DNA of 64,000 bases from Dysgonomonas gadei ATCC BAA-286. Lineage in GTDB: Bacteria; Bacteroidota; Bacteroidia; Bacteroidales; Dysgonomonadaceae. The number at the start of each line of letters is the position of its first letter. Position 1 is the stretch's first letter. The stretch lies in NCBI RefSeq assembly GCF_000213555.1, contig NZ_GL891985.1:120618-184617 (forward strand), in the 5' to 3' direction. Under the pieces are notes generated by a model. The model worked only from the letters and a program-made list of their open reading frames with translations, ran no database searches and was not told the origin of the DNA. The position numbers were made by a program, and so were the translations under genes. Below, piece by piece: positions 1 to 7,785 of this stretch.

Positions 1-133
1 TTACTGTTACGTATACCTTTAAATCTTTAATTAAAGAAAAATATACGCGATTTTTAATCAAAATCAGCATTTCGATTGTTTCTATAAAATAAACCATTTA
101 AATTAACATCTGATTTATAAAAACTTGAGGATT

Positions 134-283
134 ATGGAAGATTTTGAACTGAATGATAAAGAAACGAAAGAACTAAAAGCTTTGAAACGAAAAAACAGAA
201 GGCAGAATGCCTTTTGGGTATTAGTTGCCTTGCAGGCAGGGTCGCTGCTGTTATCTTATTATTTGGGTCGATCTCATAAATAA
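134..283 (+). CDS. Small single-pass membrane protein (49 aa), unknown function
   Basis: A short ORF starting at ATG 134, with GAGG a few bases upstream. Its first half is highly charged (Glu/Asp/Lys/Arg-rich, about residues 1-25). A single hydrophobic segment follows (about 27-44, AFWVLVALQAGSLLLSYYLG) and the tail is basic. The pattern suggests a membrane protein with its N-terminus in the cytoplasm. It ends 11 nt before a strong terminator hairpin, which supports a real transcription unit. I do not recognise the family. The upstream part of the operon, if any, lies outside the window. Confidence 0.55.
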   Translation: MEDFELNDKETKELKALKRKNRRQNAFWVLVALQAGSLLLSYYLGRSHK

Positions 284-294
284 CAGCACTTGAA

Positions 295-345
295 AAACAA
301 TATGGAGTAAGGCATTGTATACTTTTGCCTTACTCCATATTGTTT
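295..345 (+). terminator. Intrinsic terminator hairpin, probably bidirectional
   Basis: Perfect 19-bp inverted repeat: 295-313 pairs with 327-345 around a 13-nt loop. It directly follows the small membrane-protein gene and separates it from the foldback repeat. A/T-rich ends on both arms would let it work in either direction. Confidence 0.8.
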
Positions 346-370
346 GTATCAATCGGCTATTTGAATTTAT

Positions 371-887
371 TGTTGAATTAAATGTTGGATTTCTCTAACG
401 CGCCGTCCGGCTTGTTTTTCATTTTGCCTTGATGCAAAACGAAACAAAAAATCAAGGCTGCATCCCCCGGCGACCCAAAACCGCAGCTGCGGTGGGGCAA
501 AATAATACGGAATCATCTTTTACCGGATTATCAGCCGTGTATAGCAGCTACCCTATTTTGCCCTACACCTCCGCTTTACGGATTGGGTGCCCCGCCTGTG
601 GGACGAGGCCGTTACCGCGATGCGGCGACAGGACAGAGGCTCTTCATGCTTTAGCTCCGCGTGCGTCAGCCCCTGCGCATTAGCGACGCAGGCGGGGTAC
701 CCAATCCGTTGCAGGCGGCGTAGAATCAAACGGGGCGATAGCCCGTGTGTTTGATTCAGCCGTCAAAACGGTTTTGGGTCGCCGAGGAGCGGAGCGCTAG
801 CCTTTTGGTTCGTTTTGGGCAATGCCAAAATGAACATTTAAGCGGAACGAAGTGGAGCATAAAAAATCCAACATTAAATCTCAACTA
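371..887. repeat. GC-rich structured foldback repeat, copy 1
   Basis: An element of about 515 bp, homologous to 54040-54648. Its ends form a degraded inverted repeat (381-392 with 864-875, extending imperfectly outward). The core (about 419-832) is GC-rich, unlike the flanks, and is built of nested inverted repeats: 468-483 with 769-784 (16 of 16), 491-504 with 554-569, 579-598 with 689-708, and 723-731 with 749-757 around a GGGC-GATA-GCCC hairpin. Several stems keep pairing through paired changes in copy 2. The open frames here (for example 429-683) look incidental because they follow the inverted repeats and do not keep a reading frame between copies. It occupies the gap between the terminator at 295 and the protease promoter. 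It could be a non-autonomous mobile element or a structured RNA gene. Confidence 0.75.
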
Positions 888-965
888 CTGATTCGCATGA
901 ATAATTGATATTATTGTAAACTCTAATAATTGCAACTAAAATAAACGACTAACAACTATTATCTT

Positions 966-973
966 TACTTTTG
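966..973 (+). promoter_or_regulatory. Bacteroidetes -7 promoter element (TACTTTTG)
   Basis: Matches TAnnTTTG. It lies 18 nt before ATG 992. An in-frame TTG at 971 sits inside this box, so it cannot be the start codon if this is the promoter. No convincing -33 TTTG was seen. Confidence 0.6.
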
Positions 974-991
974 TATAAAACAAATAACAAT

Positions 992-2413
992 ATGAAAAAG
1001 GTAACATTACTTTGCGCCCTGCTCATCTCGGTTTCGGCCCTGCTTGCTCAGGATTACAACTACAAATTCCGACTGACACTCAAAGATAAAGGACAGACAC
1101 CCTACACAATAGATAAGCCCGAAGAATTTCTTTCTTCCAAAGCGATCGAACGCCGTCATAGACAAGGGTTTGCGATAGACACTTCCGACCTTCCAATTTC
1201 ATCGGAATATCTCAAAGCTATAGAAAATGTGGGAGGAGTTATCGTCGCTAAAAGTAAGTGGATGAAAACGGTAGCCGTCCATTGCAGCGACAGTATGCTG
1301 GTAGATAAATATAAAGAACTCCCCTTCGTATCCGATGCTCTCTTTGTCTGGAAAGGAAAGCCGAAGAGTGAAACAAAAACGGACAGTATTGTGAACTATC
1401 CGTCCACAGAAACAGTAGCATTTGGCAACTACTATTCAAAATCGGGTACAAATATCGAGCTGAACAACGGGCAGAGTTTGCATCATGCCGGATTCAAAGG
1501 CAAAGGCATGACTATAGCAGTTATCGACGCCGGGTTTAATCACTTACCTCAGATAGAAATGCTCAACAATCTGGATATAAAAGGATACAAAGGCTTTGTG
1601 TATGAAAACGAAGACCTGTTCAACAATGCTAATCAGCATGGATTGAACGTATTATCCTGTATAGGCACAAACAAGCCGATGCAGTTTGTAGGCACTGCGC
1701 CCGAAGCCAGCTTTTGGTTGTTTGGCTCGGAAGATTCCCGCAGTGAATTTCCAATAGAGGAAGACTATTGGGCTACAGCAATAGAATATGCCGATAGCGT
1801 GGGAGTAGATGTGGTAAATACATCGTTAGGATATAACAACTTTGATAAGCCTGCAAAAAGCTATACCCATAAAGATCTAGACGGTAAAACGGCTCTTATT
1901 TCACGGGCGGCAGACAAGGCGTCTCAGAAAGGGATGCTGGTAGTAATCAGTGCAGGCAACTCCGGCGATTCGGAATGGAAAAAGATAACCCCTCCGTCTG
2001 ATGCAGTGAATGTACTGACTGTGGGTGCTATACAACAGGATTCAAGCATTGTCGGTTTCAGTTCGCGTGGTCTGACCGCCGACCTGCGGATAAAGCCTGA
2101 TGTGATGGCATTAGGACTAGGAGCGGCAACTATCGATGACAAGGGACATGTAAGTTTCAAGGCCGGGACTTCATTTTCATCTCCTATCATGTGCGGGATG
2201 GTCGCATGCCTGTGGCAGGCATTTCCGACATTGACTAACCGGGAAATAGTAAATATTGTACGCCAATCGTCCAATAATTTCGAAACTCCCGACCAGGACT
2301 ACGGGTACGGTTTGCCCGACATGGAAAAGGCAATGTCTCTGGCCCAATCTTTAGTGGAAAAGAAAGAAAAAGCAGCAAGTCAGGTTAAAGAAGCTTCAAA
2401 GAAAAAGAAATGA
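992..2413 (+). CDS. Secreted S8 family serine protease (subtilase)
   Basis: Predicted 473-aa extracytoplasmic subtilisin-like endopeptidase. Residues 1-20 form a signal peptide (MKKVTLLCALLISVSALLAQ). An N-terminal region of about 150 residues precedes the catalytic domain. The catalytic triad is visible as Asp179 (AVIDAGFN), His216 (QHGLNV) and Ser394 (GTSFSSP), with the oxyanion Asn in ISAGNSGD. The C-terminus is a Lys/Glu-rich tail ending in KKKK, with no type IX sorting domain evident. ATG 992 is chosen because the signal peptide starts there and the upstream TTG lies in the promoter. The stop overlaps the xseA start by 4 nt (ATGA), so the two genes may be translationally coupled. The substrate is unknown. 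Confidence 0.9.
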   Translation: MKKVTLLCALLISVSALLAQDYNYKFRLTLKDKGQTPYTIDKPEEFLSSKAIERRHRQGFAIDTSDLPISSEYLKAIENVGGVIVAKSKWMKTVAVHCSDSMLVDKYKELPFVSDALFVWKGKPKSETKTDSIVNYPSTETVAFGNYYSKSGTNIELNNGQSLHHAGFKGKGMTIAVIDAGFNHLPQIEMLNNLDIKGYKGFVYENEDLFNNANQHGLNVLSCIGTNKPMQFVGTAPEASFWLFGSEDSRSEFPIEEDYWATAIEYADSVGVDVVNTSLGYNNFDKPAKSYTHKDLDGKTALISRAADKASQKGMLVVISAGNSGDSEWKKITPPSDAVNVLTVGAIQQDSSIVGFSSRGLTADLRIKPDVMALGLGAATIDDKGHVSFKAGTSFSSPIMCGMVACLWQAFPTLTNREIVNIVRQSSNNFETPDQDYGYGLPDMEKAMSLAQSLVEKKEKAASQVKEASKKKK

Positions 2414-3777
2414 ACAATCAGGCTATCTCTCTGTATGAACTGAACAACCTTATAAAAGGAGTGCTTAACGACACTCTCCCCGAAATGGTCTGGATCAGGG
2501 CGGAGATGAGCGACGTACGGGTCAATCAGAACGGCCATTGCTATTTGGAATTTATAGAAAAAGACCGTGCAGGCAAAACGCTTGTGGCCAAAGCCCGGGG
2601 CATGATATGGGCAAATACCTTCCATCTGTTAAGGGCTTATTTCGAAAATTCTACTAAACAGACTTTTTCTTCGGGCCTCAAAGTATTGGTGCAGGTGAGT
2701 ATAGAATTTCATGAGTTATATGGTTTCAGTCTCACGGTTCACGATATCGACCCCAGCTATACGTTAGGAGACCAGGCCTTGAACCGGGCTGCCATTCTCA
2801 AGCAGCTCGAAGAAGACGGAGTCCTTTATCTTAACAAAGAACTGGAATTGCCTGTTCCATTGAATCGCATCGCCATTATTTCTTCTCCTACAGCAGCGGG
2901 TTATGAAGATTTTCTCGATCAGCTGCATAAGAATGCTTTCGGATTTGTATTCTATACAAAACTTTTTCCGGCCATCATGCAAGGTGACAGGTCTGAAGAT
3001 TCTATTATTTCAGCTCTGGAGCATATATATGAATATCAGGATTGCTTCGATGCAGTCGTCATTATAAGGGGAGGGGGAGCCACATCCGATCTTAGCAGTT
3101 TCGATTCTTATCTCTTAGCTGCCAGTTGCGCTCAATTTCCACTGCCTATTATCACGGGGATAGGACACGAACGGGACGAAACCGTGCTGGATATTGTAGC
3201 GCACACCCGGGCAAAAACACCCACGGCTGTGGCTGAATTTCTCGTTGATAACCTCACAGAAACAGCAACAGAGTTGACTGAAATATCTCAGGATATAGTA
3301 TCTTTGGTTTCGCAACGGCTACAGGATGAAACCGTGCGCCTGAGCGTATTCGAAACTAAAAATTCATTTGCCCTGAAAGGCTGGTACAAAGAACAGCTTA
3401 CCGTCCTTTCATCTGCGAGAAACGTATTGGCAAAAGGAATGATACGGATACAGCGCGAAAATCAGAATAAGTTTGCATTCCTCGAAGACAATTTGAAGAG
3501 GAAATCTTTACAGTTATTGAAAGATAACCAAAGCAAATTTTCCCTGCTGGAGGATAGTTTGAAAAGAAGTATACAACAGCAATACAAAGAAGAAACAAAT
3601 AGGTTGGAAACGTTGGATAAACAGTTACATTTATCCTCACCCGAAAATATATTAAAAAAGGGTTACACCCTGACTATAAAAGACGGAAAAGTAGTAAAAC
3701 AAAGCGGGATGCTAAGAAAGGGTGATGAAATCACCACTTTTTTCCCGGATGGAAAAGTAGAGTCTATTATAAAATGA
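2410..3777 (+). CDS. xseA: Exodeoxyribonuclease VII large subunit
   Basis: Large subunit of exonuclease VII, which degrades single-stranded DNA from both ends to oligonucleotides in the cytoplasm. The 455-aa length is normal. The N-terminal OB-fold (about 1-100, containing VWIRAEMSDVRVNQNGHCYL) is followed by the catalytic domain with SPTAAGYEDF, RGGGATSDLSSFD and GIGHERDETVLD...HTRAKTPTAVAEF. A long coiled coil follows (about 290-410). The C-terminal segment LKKGYTLTIKDGKVV is typical of XseA. The start overlaps the protease stop. The partner gene xseB is two genes downstream, separated by a WG-repeat gene. Confidence 0.95.
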   Translation: MNNQAISLYELNNLIKGVLNDTLPEMVWIRAEMSDVRVNQNGHCYLEFIEKDRAGKTLVAKARGMIWANTFHLLRAYFENSTKQTFSSGLKVLVQVSIEFHELYGFSLTVHDIDPSYTLGDQALNRAAILKQLEEDGVLYLNKELELPVPLNRIAIISSPTAAGYEDFLDQLHKNAFGFVFYTKLFPAIMQGDRSEDSIISALEHIYEYQDCFDAVVIIRGGGATSDLSSFDSYLLAASCAQFPLPIITGIGHERDETVLDIVAHTRAKTPTAVAEFLVDNLTETATELTEISQDIVSLVSQRLQDETVRLSVFETKNSFALKGWYKEQLTVLSSARNVLAKGMIRIQRENQNKFAFLEDNLKRKSLQLLKDNQSKFSLLEDSLKRSIQQQYKEETNRLETLDKQLHLSSPENILKKGYTLTIKDGKVVKQSGMLRKGDEITTFFPDGKVESIIK

Positions 3778-3802
3778 GGTTATACTCTCTTAAAATAACA
3801 CT

Positions 3803-4855
3803 ATGAACACAGATAAAAAACCGATTTCTTATTCATATGCTTTCAGTTTTATGGACGGAATGGCACATATAATACGCAAATCGGGTACAGGATTCATAAA
3901 CAAATACGGAGAACTTGCCGTCCCGTGCATATATGAAATGGCGTATAGTTACTTTGACGGTCTGGCAATGGTACAGAAGAGCAAAAAAAGCGGCTTTATA
4001 GATAAAATGGGAAATGTAGTTATTCCTATCGAATATGAAAATGCCGATGCCTTTGCCGACGGTTTGGCAGGAGTTTCCAAAGATGGCAAATGGGGCTTTA
4101 TAGATAAGCAGGGAAAGCAGGTCATCCCATATTTGTACGATGGCGTAAACTGGTTTTCGGAAGGCCTTTGTGGTGTATTTAAGGAAGGCAAAGCGGGGGT
4201 CATAGACAAGCAGGGTAATGAAGTTATCCCTTTTGGCGTTTATGAAGAAGTGATGGATTTCAACAATGGCCTTGCCTATGCCTGTAAAGACGGGCATGGT
4301 GGATATATCGACCGATCAGGCAATGAGGTTATCCCTTTTATATATGATTGTAAAGGCAGCGGCCTGTTTAAAGAAGATCTTATCTGCATTTCGAAAGAGA
4401 ATAAATGGGGAGTATTGGACAGTTCAGGTAACGAAGTTATCCCTTTCATCTATGATGATATGGCAATCGAATTTTCCGAAGAACTCCTTGCTGTAGGAAA
4501 AAATGGGAAATACGGCTGTATAGATAAACAAGGACGTGAAATTGTTCCTTTTGCATATGACGACCTGCGTAATTTCTCGGAAGGGCGCGCGGCTGCACGT
4601 ATGGGAAATGTCTGGGGATTTATAAATAGGGAGAATAAAGCAGTCATACCTTTTGCTTTCGAAACGGTTTACAGCTATTCCGAAGGGCTGGCTCTGGTAA
4701 TGCCAAAAGGACGTAATGCTTATTTTATAGATAAAAACGGTGAAGTAAATATTGCTTTGAGGAGGAGTTATAATATTCTCGATTATGCAAAGCTAGGATT
4801 TCTGGGGCTTGCTGCGGCAGCCTTGATATTTATGCTGATCAGAGCATTGGTATAG
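3803..4855 (+). CDS. WG-repeat protein with C-terminal membrane anchor
   Basis: A 350-aa protein made of about nine to ten tandem WG/KWG-type repeats of roughly 30-35 residues. The consensus is close to GFIDKxGxxVIPxxYDxxxxFxEGLAxV. There is no signal peptide. The last 25 residues are hydrophobic (FLGLAAAALIFMLIRALV), suggesting a tail anchor in the inner membrane. The family is common in Bacteroidetes and has no settled function. The gene sits 25 nt after xseA and 20 nt before xseB, so it is likely cotranscribed with both exonuclease VII subunit genes. A role connected with that enzyme is only a possibility raised by position. Confidence 0.85.
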   Translation: MNTDKKPISYSYAFSFMDGMAHIIRKSGTGFINKYGELAVPCIYEMAYSYFDGLAMVQKSKKSGFIDKMGNVVIPIEYENADAFADGLAGVSKDGKWGFIDKQGKQVIPYLYDGVNWFSEGLCGVFKEGKAGVIDKQGNEVIPFGVYEEVMDFNNGLAYACKDGHGGYIDRSGNEVIPFIYDCKGSGLFKEDLICISKENKWGVLDSSGNEVIPFIYDDMAIEFSEELLAVGKNGKYGCIDKQGREIVPFAYDDLRNFSEGRAAARMGNVWGFINRENKAVIPFAFETVYSYSEGLALVMPKGRNAYFIDKNGEVNIALRRSYNILDYAKLGFLGLAAAALIFMLIRALV

Positions 4856-4875
4856 AGTAAAATAAATAAAAGGAT

Positions 4876-5073
4876 ATGGCAAAGAAAGAACAAACATACG
4901 GAGAAGCGATGCAGGAACTACAAGATATTATGTACCGCATCGAAAATGAAGAGCTTGATGTGGATGTGCTTCTCGAGGAGGTGAGAAAAGCAGCTACACT
5001 TATCAAGTTTTGCAAAGATAAATTGCAAAAGACCAACATTGAAATACAAAAAATACTCGATAAAATAGAATGA
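4876..5073 (+). CDS. xseB: Exodeoxyribonuclease VII small subunit
   Basis: A 65-aa alpha-helical protein matching XseB in length and pattern: TYGEAMQELQDIMYRIENEELDVDVLLEEVRKAATLIKFCKDKL. Several copies assemble with XseA to form active exonuclease VII. It overlaps the ispD start by 4 nt (ATGA), which suggests translational coupling with the isoprenoid gene. Confidence 0.93.
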   Translation: MAKKEQTYGEAMQELQDIMYRIENEELDVDVLLEEVRKAATLIKFCKDKLQKTNIEIQKILDKIE

Positions 5074-5741
5074 GCAATAGAAGTGTCATTATCGTTGCGG
5101 GCGGTAAAGGCCTGCGTATGGGAAGCGATCTGCCCAAACAGTTTATCCCGGTTTCGGGTAAACCTGTTTTGATGCGTACTATCGAGGCTTTTCACTCTTA
5201 CGATAGCAATATTGATATTATCCTTGTGCTACCATACTCTCATCAGGTATATTGGAAAGAACTATGTGCCAATTATCACTTCGGGATACCTCATACAATC
5301 GCGATGGGTGGAGAAACCCGCTTTCATTCGGTAAAAAACGGATTAGGATTGATTAATGGAGGAATAGTGGCCATACAGGATGGAGTGAGACCCTTTGCCT
5401 CAAAAGAAATGATTGAGCGATGCTTCGATGCTGCTGAAAGATATCATGCCGTTATACCGGTGATAGACTCTACAGATAGCCTTCGGGAGATGACCGATGG
5501 CACAAAGAGCAGGATAATAGACCGCTCTAAAATCCGGTTGGTACAGACCCCGCAGGTTTTCCATACGGATATATTGAAAAAAGCGTATGAAACAGAATTC
5601 AAAGATACATTTACCGACGACGCATCAGTAGTAGAGGCCATGGGTATAGATGTACATCTGGTAAAAGGTGAAGTGACGAATATAAAGATTACAACTCCGC
5701 TGGATCTGAAAATAGGGGAGTTGATAGTGAGAGGTGAATAG
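5070..5741 (+). CDS. ispD: 2-C-methyl-D-erythritol 4-phosphate cytidylyltransferase
   Basis: Third step of the MEP isoprenoid pathway: MEP plus CTP gives CDP-methylerythritol and pyrophosphate. The protein has 223 aa, the usual length. The nucleotide-binding loop VAGGKGLRMGSDLPKQF is at the N-terminus (about 8-24). QDGVRPF (about 105-111) and the later DSTDSLREM and TPQVFHTDIL motifs fit the family. It is the last clear member of the xseA-WG-xseB-ispD operon. Confidence 0.95.
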   Translation: MSNRSVIIVAGGKGLRMGSDLPKQFIPVSGKPVLMRTIEAFHSYDSNIDIILVLPYSHQVYWKELCANYHFGIPHTIAMGGETRFHSVKNGLGLINGGIVAIQDGVRPFASKEMIERCFDAAERYHAVIPVIDSTDSLREMTDGTKSRIIDRSKIRLVQTPQVFHTDILKKAYETEFKDTFTDDASVVEAMGIDVHLVKGEVTNIKITTPLDLKIGELIVRGE

Positions 5742-5771
5742 TTTTGTTTTTAAAATTTAAATAAACAGGCT

Positions 5772-6329
5772 GTGAATTTAGACAAGATACCGGAAGACCG
5801 TATTTTTCAGAATAATACACGTGAAGAAATCAAGCGGTGGGGCAACCGGCTGCAATACTTCCACTACATGCGTTCGAGAGGAGGGCATAACTGCGAAGGT
5901 GATTCTTTTTGCGCCTATTTCAAATATGCCGATAGAAAAGACCTTGAGGTAAAGCTTGCGGAATTGGGGGTAACACTTAATAAGATTGAAGAAGGTTGTA
6001 TCCCTTTCGACCCTACAGTCTCTTATTCTTTCGACGATCTGGACAAACTGAGAATCACGATCAATCATTTTCCCGATCTGGAACAACCTCAGCATGTTTC
6101 TATTTTAGATAATAAGGTGCATGTATGGGTATTGCCCAACAGCTTCGAATTGTCGGTATCGGGAACAAAAGCAGGATTAGCATACAAGGTGTCGGAAGAT
6201 GATTTTCAGGTTTGCATGGCATTGGAGGAAATTTTTGAGTCACTTAATTGGAGTAGATTTATAGATGATGATATCAGTCATCAGGTACATTGTATATCCA
6301 AGCAACTGTACCCCGAACTATTCGAATAG
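5772..6329 (+). CDS. Conserved-looking hypothetical protein (185 aa)
   Basis: I do not recognise this protein. It starts at GTG 5772; the next Met would remove 32 residues. It is acidic and soluble, with no signal peptide or membrane segment. A Cys/His-containing stretch near residues 32-47 (MRSRGGHNCEGDSFCAYF) could bind a metal or be catalytic. Other cysteines lie near residues 76, 143 and 176. Codon use matches its neighbours. It lies 30 nt after ispD and just before a DUF1801-like gene, so it probably belongs to the same transcript. Confidence 0.65.
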   Translation: MNLDKIPEDRIFQNNTREEIKRWGNRLQYFHYMRSRGGHNCEGDSFCAYFKYADRKDLEVKLAELGVTLNKIEEGCIPFDPTVSYSFDDLDKLRITINHFPDLEQPQHVSILDNKVHVWVLPNSFELSVSGTKAGLAYKVSEDDFQVCMALEEIFESLNWSRFIDDDISHQVHCISKQLYPELFE

Positions 6330-6337
6330 AAAATGGC

Positions 6338-6709
6338 ATGATAGATATACTTTCAAATTATTACCTGAATAAGGAAGAACCTCCGAAAAGCAGCTTATTA
6401 GCCTTGCGTAGCATTATCCTGAATATGGACAAAGATGTTTCGGAGACTGTAAAATACGAGATGCCCTGTTTTTGTTACAAGAAAAAAATGTTTTGTTATT
6501 TATGGACAGATAAGAAGACCGGTGAGCCATATATCCTGATGGTTGAAGGCAAGCTCCTCAACCATCCTGAATTGGAGCAGGGTAGCCGTTCACGGATGAA
6601 GATATTGAGAATCGATCCGAATGAAGATCTGCCAATCGAAACCATTAAACTTATATTGAATGATGCATTGAATTTGTACAGAAACGGAATAATAAAAATC
6701 AAGAAATAA
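6338..6709 (+). CDS. DUF1801-type (YdhG-like) small protein
   Basis: A 123-aa soluble protein when started at ATG 6338. An upstream in-frame TTG at 6290 would overlap the preceding gene by 40 nt and is less likely. The pattern resembles the DUF1801/YdhG fold: a helical start (LALRSIILNM), then YEMPCFCYKKKMFCYLW in the position of the family's usual 'KYGxPxF' strand, then a C-terminal helix ending KIKK. The biochemical role of this family is not established. It sits 8 nt after the hypothetical gene's stop and 8 nt before the M20 peptidase. Confidence 0.6.
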   Translation: MIDILSNYYLNKEEPPKSSLLALRSIILNMDKDVSETVKYEMPCFCYKKKMFCYLWTDKKTGEPYILMVEGKLLNHPELEQGSRSRMKILRIDPNEDLPIETIKLILNDALNLYRNGIIKIKK

Positions 6710-6717
6710 AACCATTT

Positions 6718-7785
6718 ATGGAATACGATATCGACGCGCTATACTACAATGCTGTAGACCTGCTGAAAGATATGATAAAAACACCTTCTTTCAGCAGAGA
6801 AGAGCATAATGTGGCAGAGATCATAGCAACATGCATGCATAAGGCTGGTTACGAACCGCAACGAAAAGGGAATAATCTTTGGATACAGTCGAAAGACTTT
6901 GATGAAACCAGGCCTACCATCCTCCTCAATTCTCACATGGATACCGTACGCCCTGTATCGGGATGGACTAAAGACCCTTTTACACCTGAGGTGGATGATG
7001 GCACATTGTTTGGATTGGGGAGTAACGATGCCGGAGCTAGCTTGGTCTCTCTACTTCATACTTTCTTTATCCTGACAGCAAAGAAACAGGATTATAACCT
7101 TATATTCCTGGCCTCGTGTGAAGAAGAGGTTTCGGGAAAAGATGGAGCAGAGGCCGTTGTCCCTCTCCTTCCCAAAATAGAATTCGGTATTGTGGGAGAA
7201 CCTACGCAAATGAATCCGGCCATTGCCGAAAAAGGACTTCTGGTGCTTGATTGCACTGCATACGGAAAAGCAGGTCATGCTGCCCGTAACGAAGGAGAAA
7301 ATGCGATATACAAAGCGTTGAAAGATGTAGAGTGGTTTAGAACATACCAATTTCCCGAGGTCAGTGATCTGCTGGGTCCTGTAAAAATGACAGTATCGAT
7401 GATCAATGCCGGAACACAACACAACGTAGTTCCCGACAAGTGTGATTTTGTCGTAGATGTCCGCAGCAATGAATTATATAGTAACGAAGAACTGTTCAAC
7501 CTGATAGACAGGCACACCGGATGCGAAGTGAAACCTCGTTCGTTCCGTCTCAATTCATCCCGTATAGCTCTGGAAAATCCTTTTGTCCAGCGTGCTATAA
7601 TGATAGGTAAAGAACCTTATGGTTCACCTACCCTATCAGACCAAACATTTATGCCGTTTCCTACATTGAAGATGGGGCCGGGAGATTCGGCCCGTTCACA
7701 CACAGCAAACGAATATATCCTGCTTAGCGAGATACGGGAAAGCATAGAACTATATGTAAAACTGCTGGACGGTTTACGACTCTGA
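6718..7785 (+). CDS. M20 family metallopeptidase, ArgE/DapE type
   Basis: A 355-aa dizinc hydrolase of the acetylornithine deacetylase / succinyl-diaminopimelate desuccinylase group. Metal-site motifs are visible: NSHMDTV (His and catalytic Asp, about 74-80), GSNDAGASL (bridging Asp, about 101-109), CEEEVSG (catalytic Glu pair, about 131-137), GEPT (about 160) and the C-terminal His in GDSARSHTANEYI. The central dimerisation domain starts near CTAYGKAGHAARNEGENA. Bacteroidales make arginine through succinylated intermediates, so it may be the ArgE-type desuccinylase. No other arginine gene is adjacent to confirm this. Its 3' end overlaps the convergent kup gene by 12 nt. Confidence 0.85.
   Translation: MEYDIDALYYNAVDLLKDMIKTPSFSREEHNVAEIIATCMHKAGYEPQRKGNNLWIQSKDFDETRPTILLNSHMDTVRPVSGWTKDPFTPEVDDGTLFGLGSNDAGASLVSLLHTFFILTAKKQDYNLIFLASCEEEVSGKDGAEAVVPLLPKIEFGIVGEPTQMNPAIAEKGLLVLDCTAYGKAGHAARNEGENAIYKALKDVEWFRTYQFPEVSDLLGPVKMTVSMINAGTQHNVVPDKCDFVVDVRSNELYSNEELFNLIDRHTGCEVKPRSFRLNSSRIALENPFVQRAIMIGKEPYGSPTLSDQTFMPFPTLKMGPGDSARSHTANEYILLSEIRESIELYVKLLDGLRL

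Noticed and set aside
429..683. 84-codon open frame in foldback copy 1
   Set aside because: It follows the nested inverted repeats, has no ribosome-binding or family features, and the frame is not kept in copy 2.
971..991. TTG start extending the subtilase by 7 residues
   Set aside because: The TTG lies inside the TACTTTTG promoter box, and the signal peptide begins at ATG 992. The same reasoning rejects TTG starts at 41849, 48338, 58771 and 61925.
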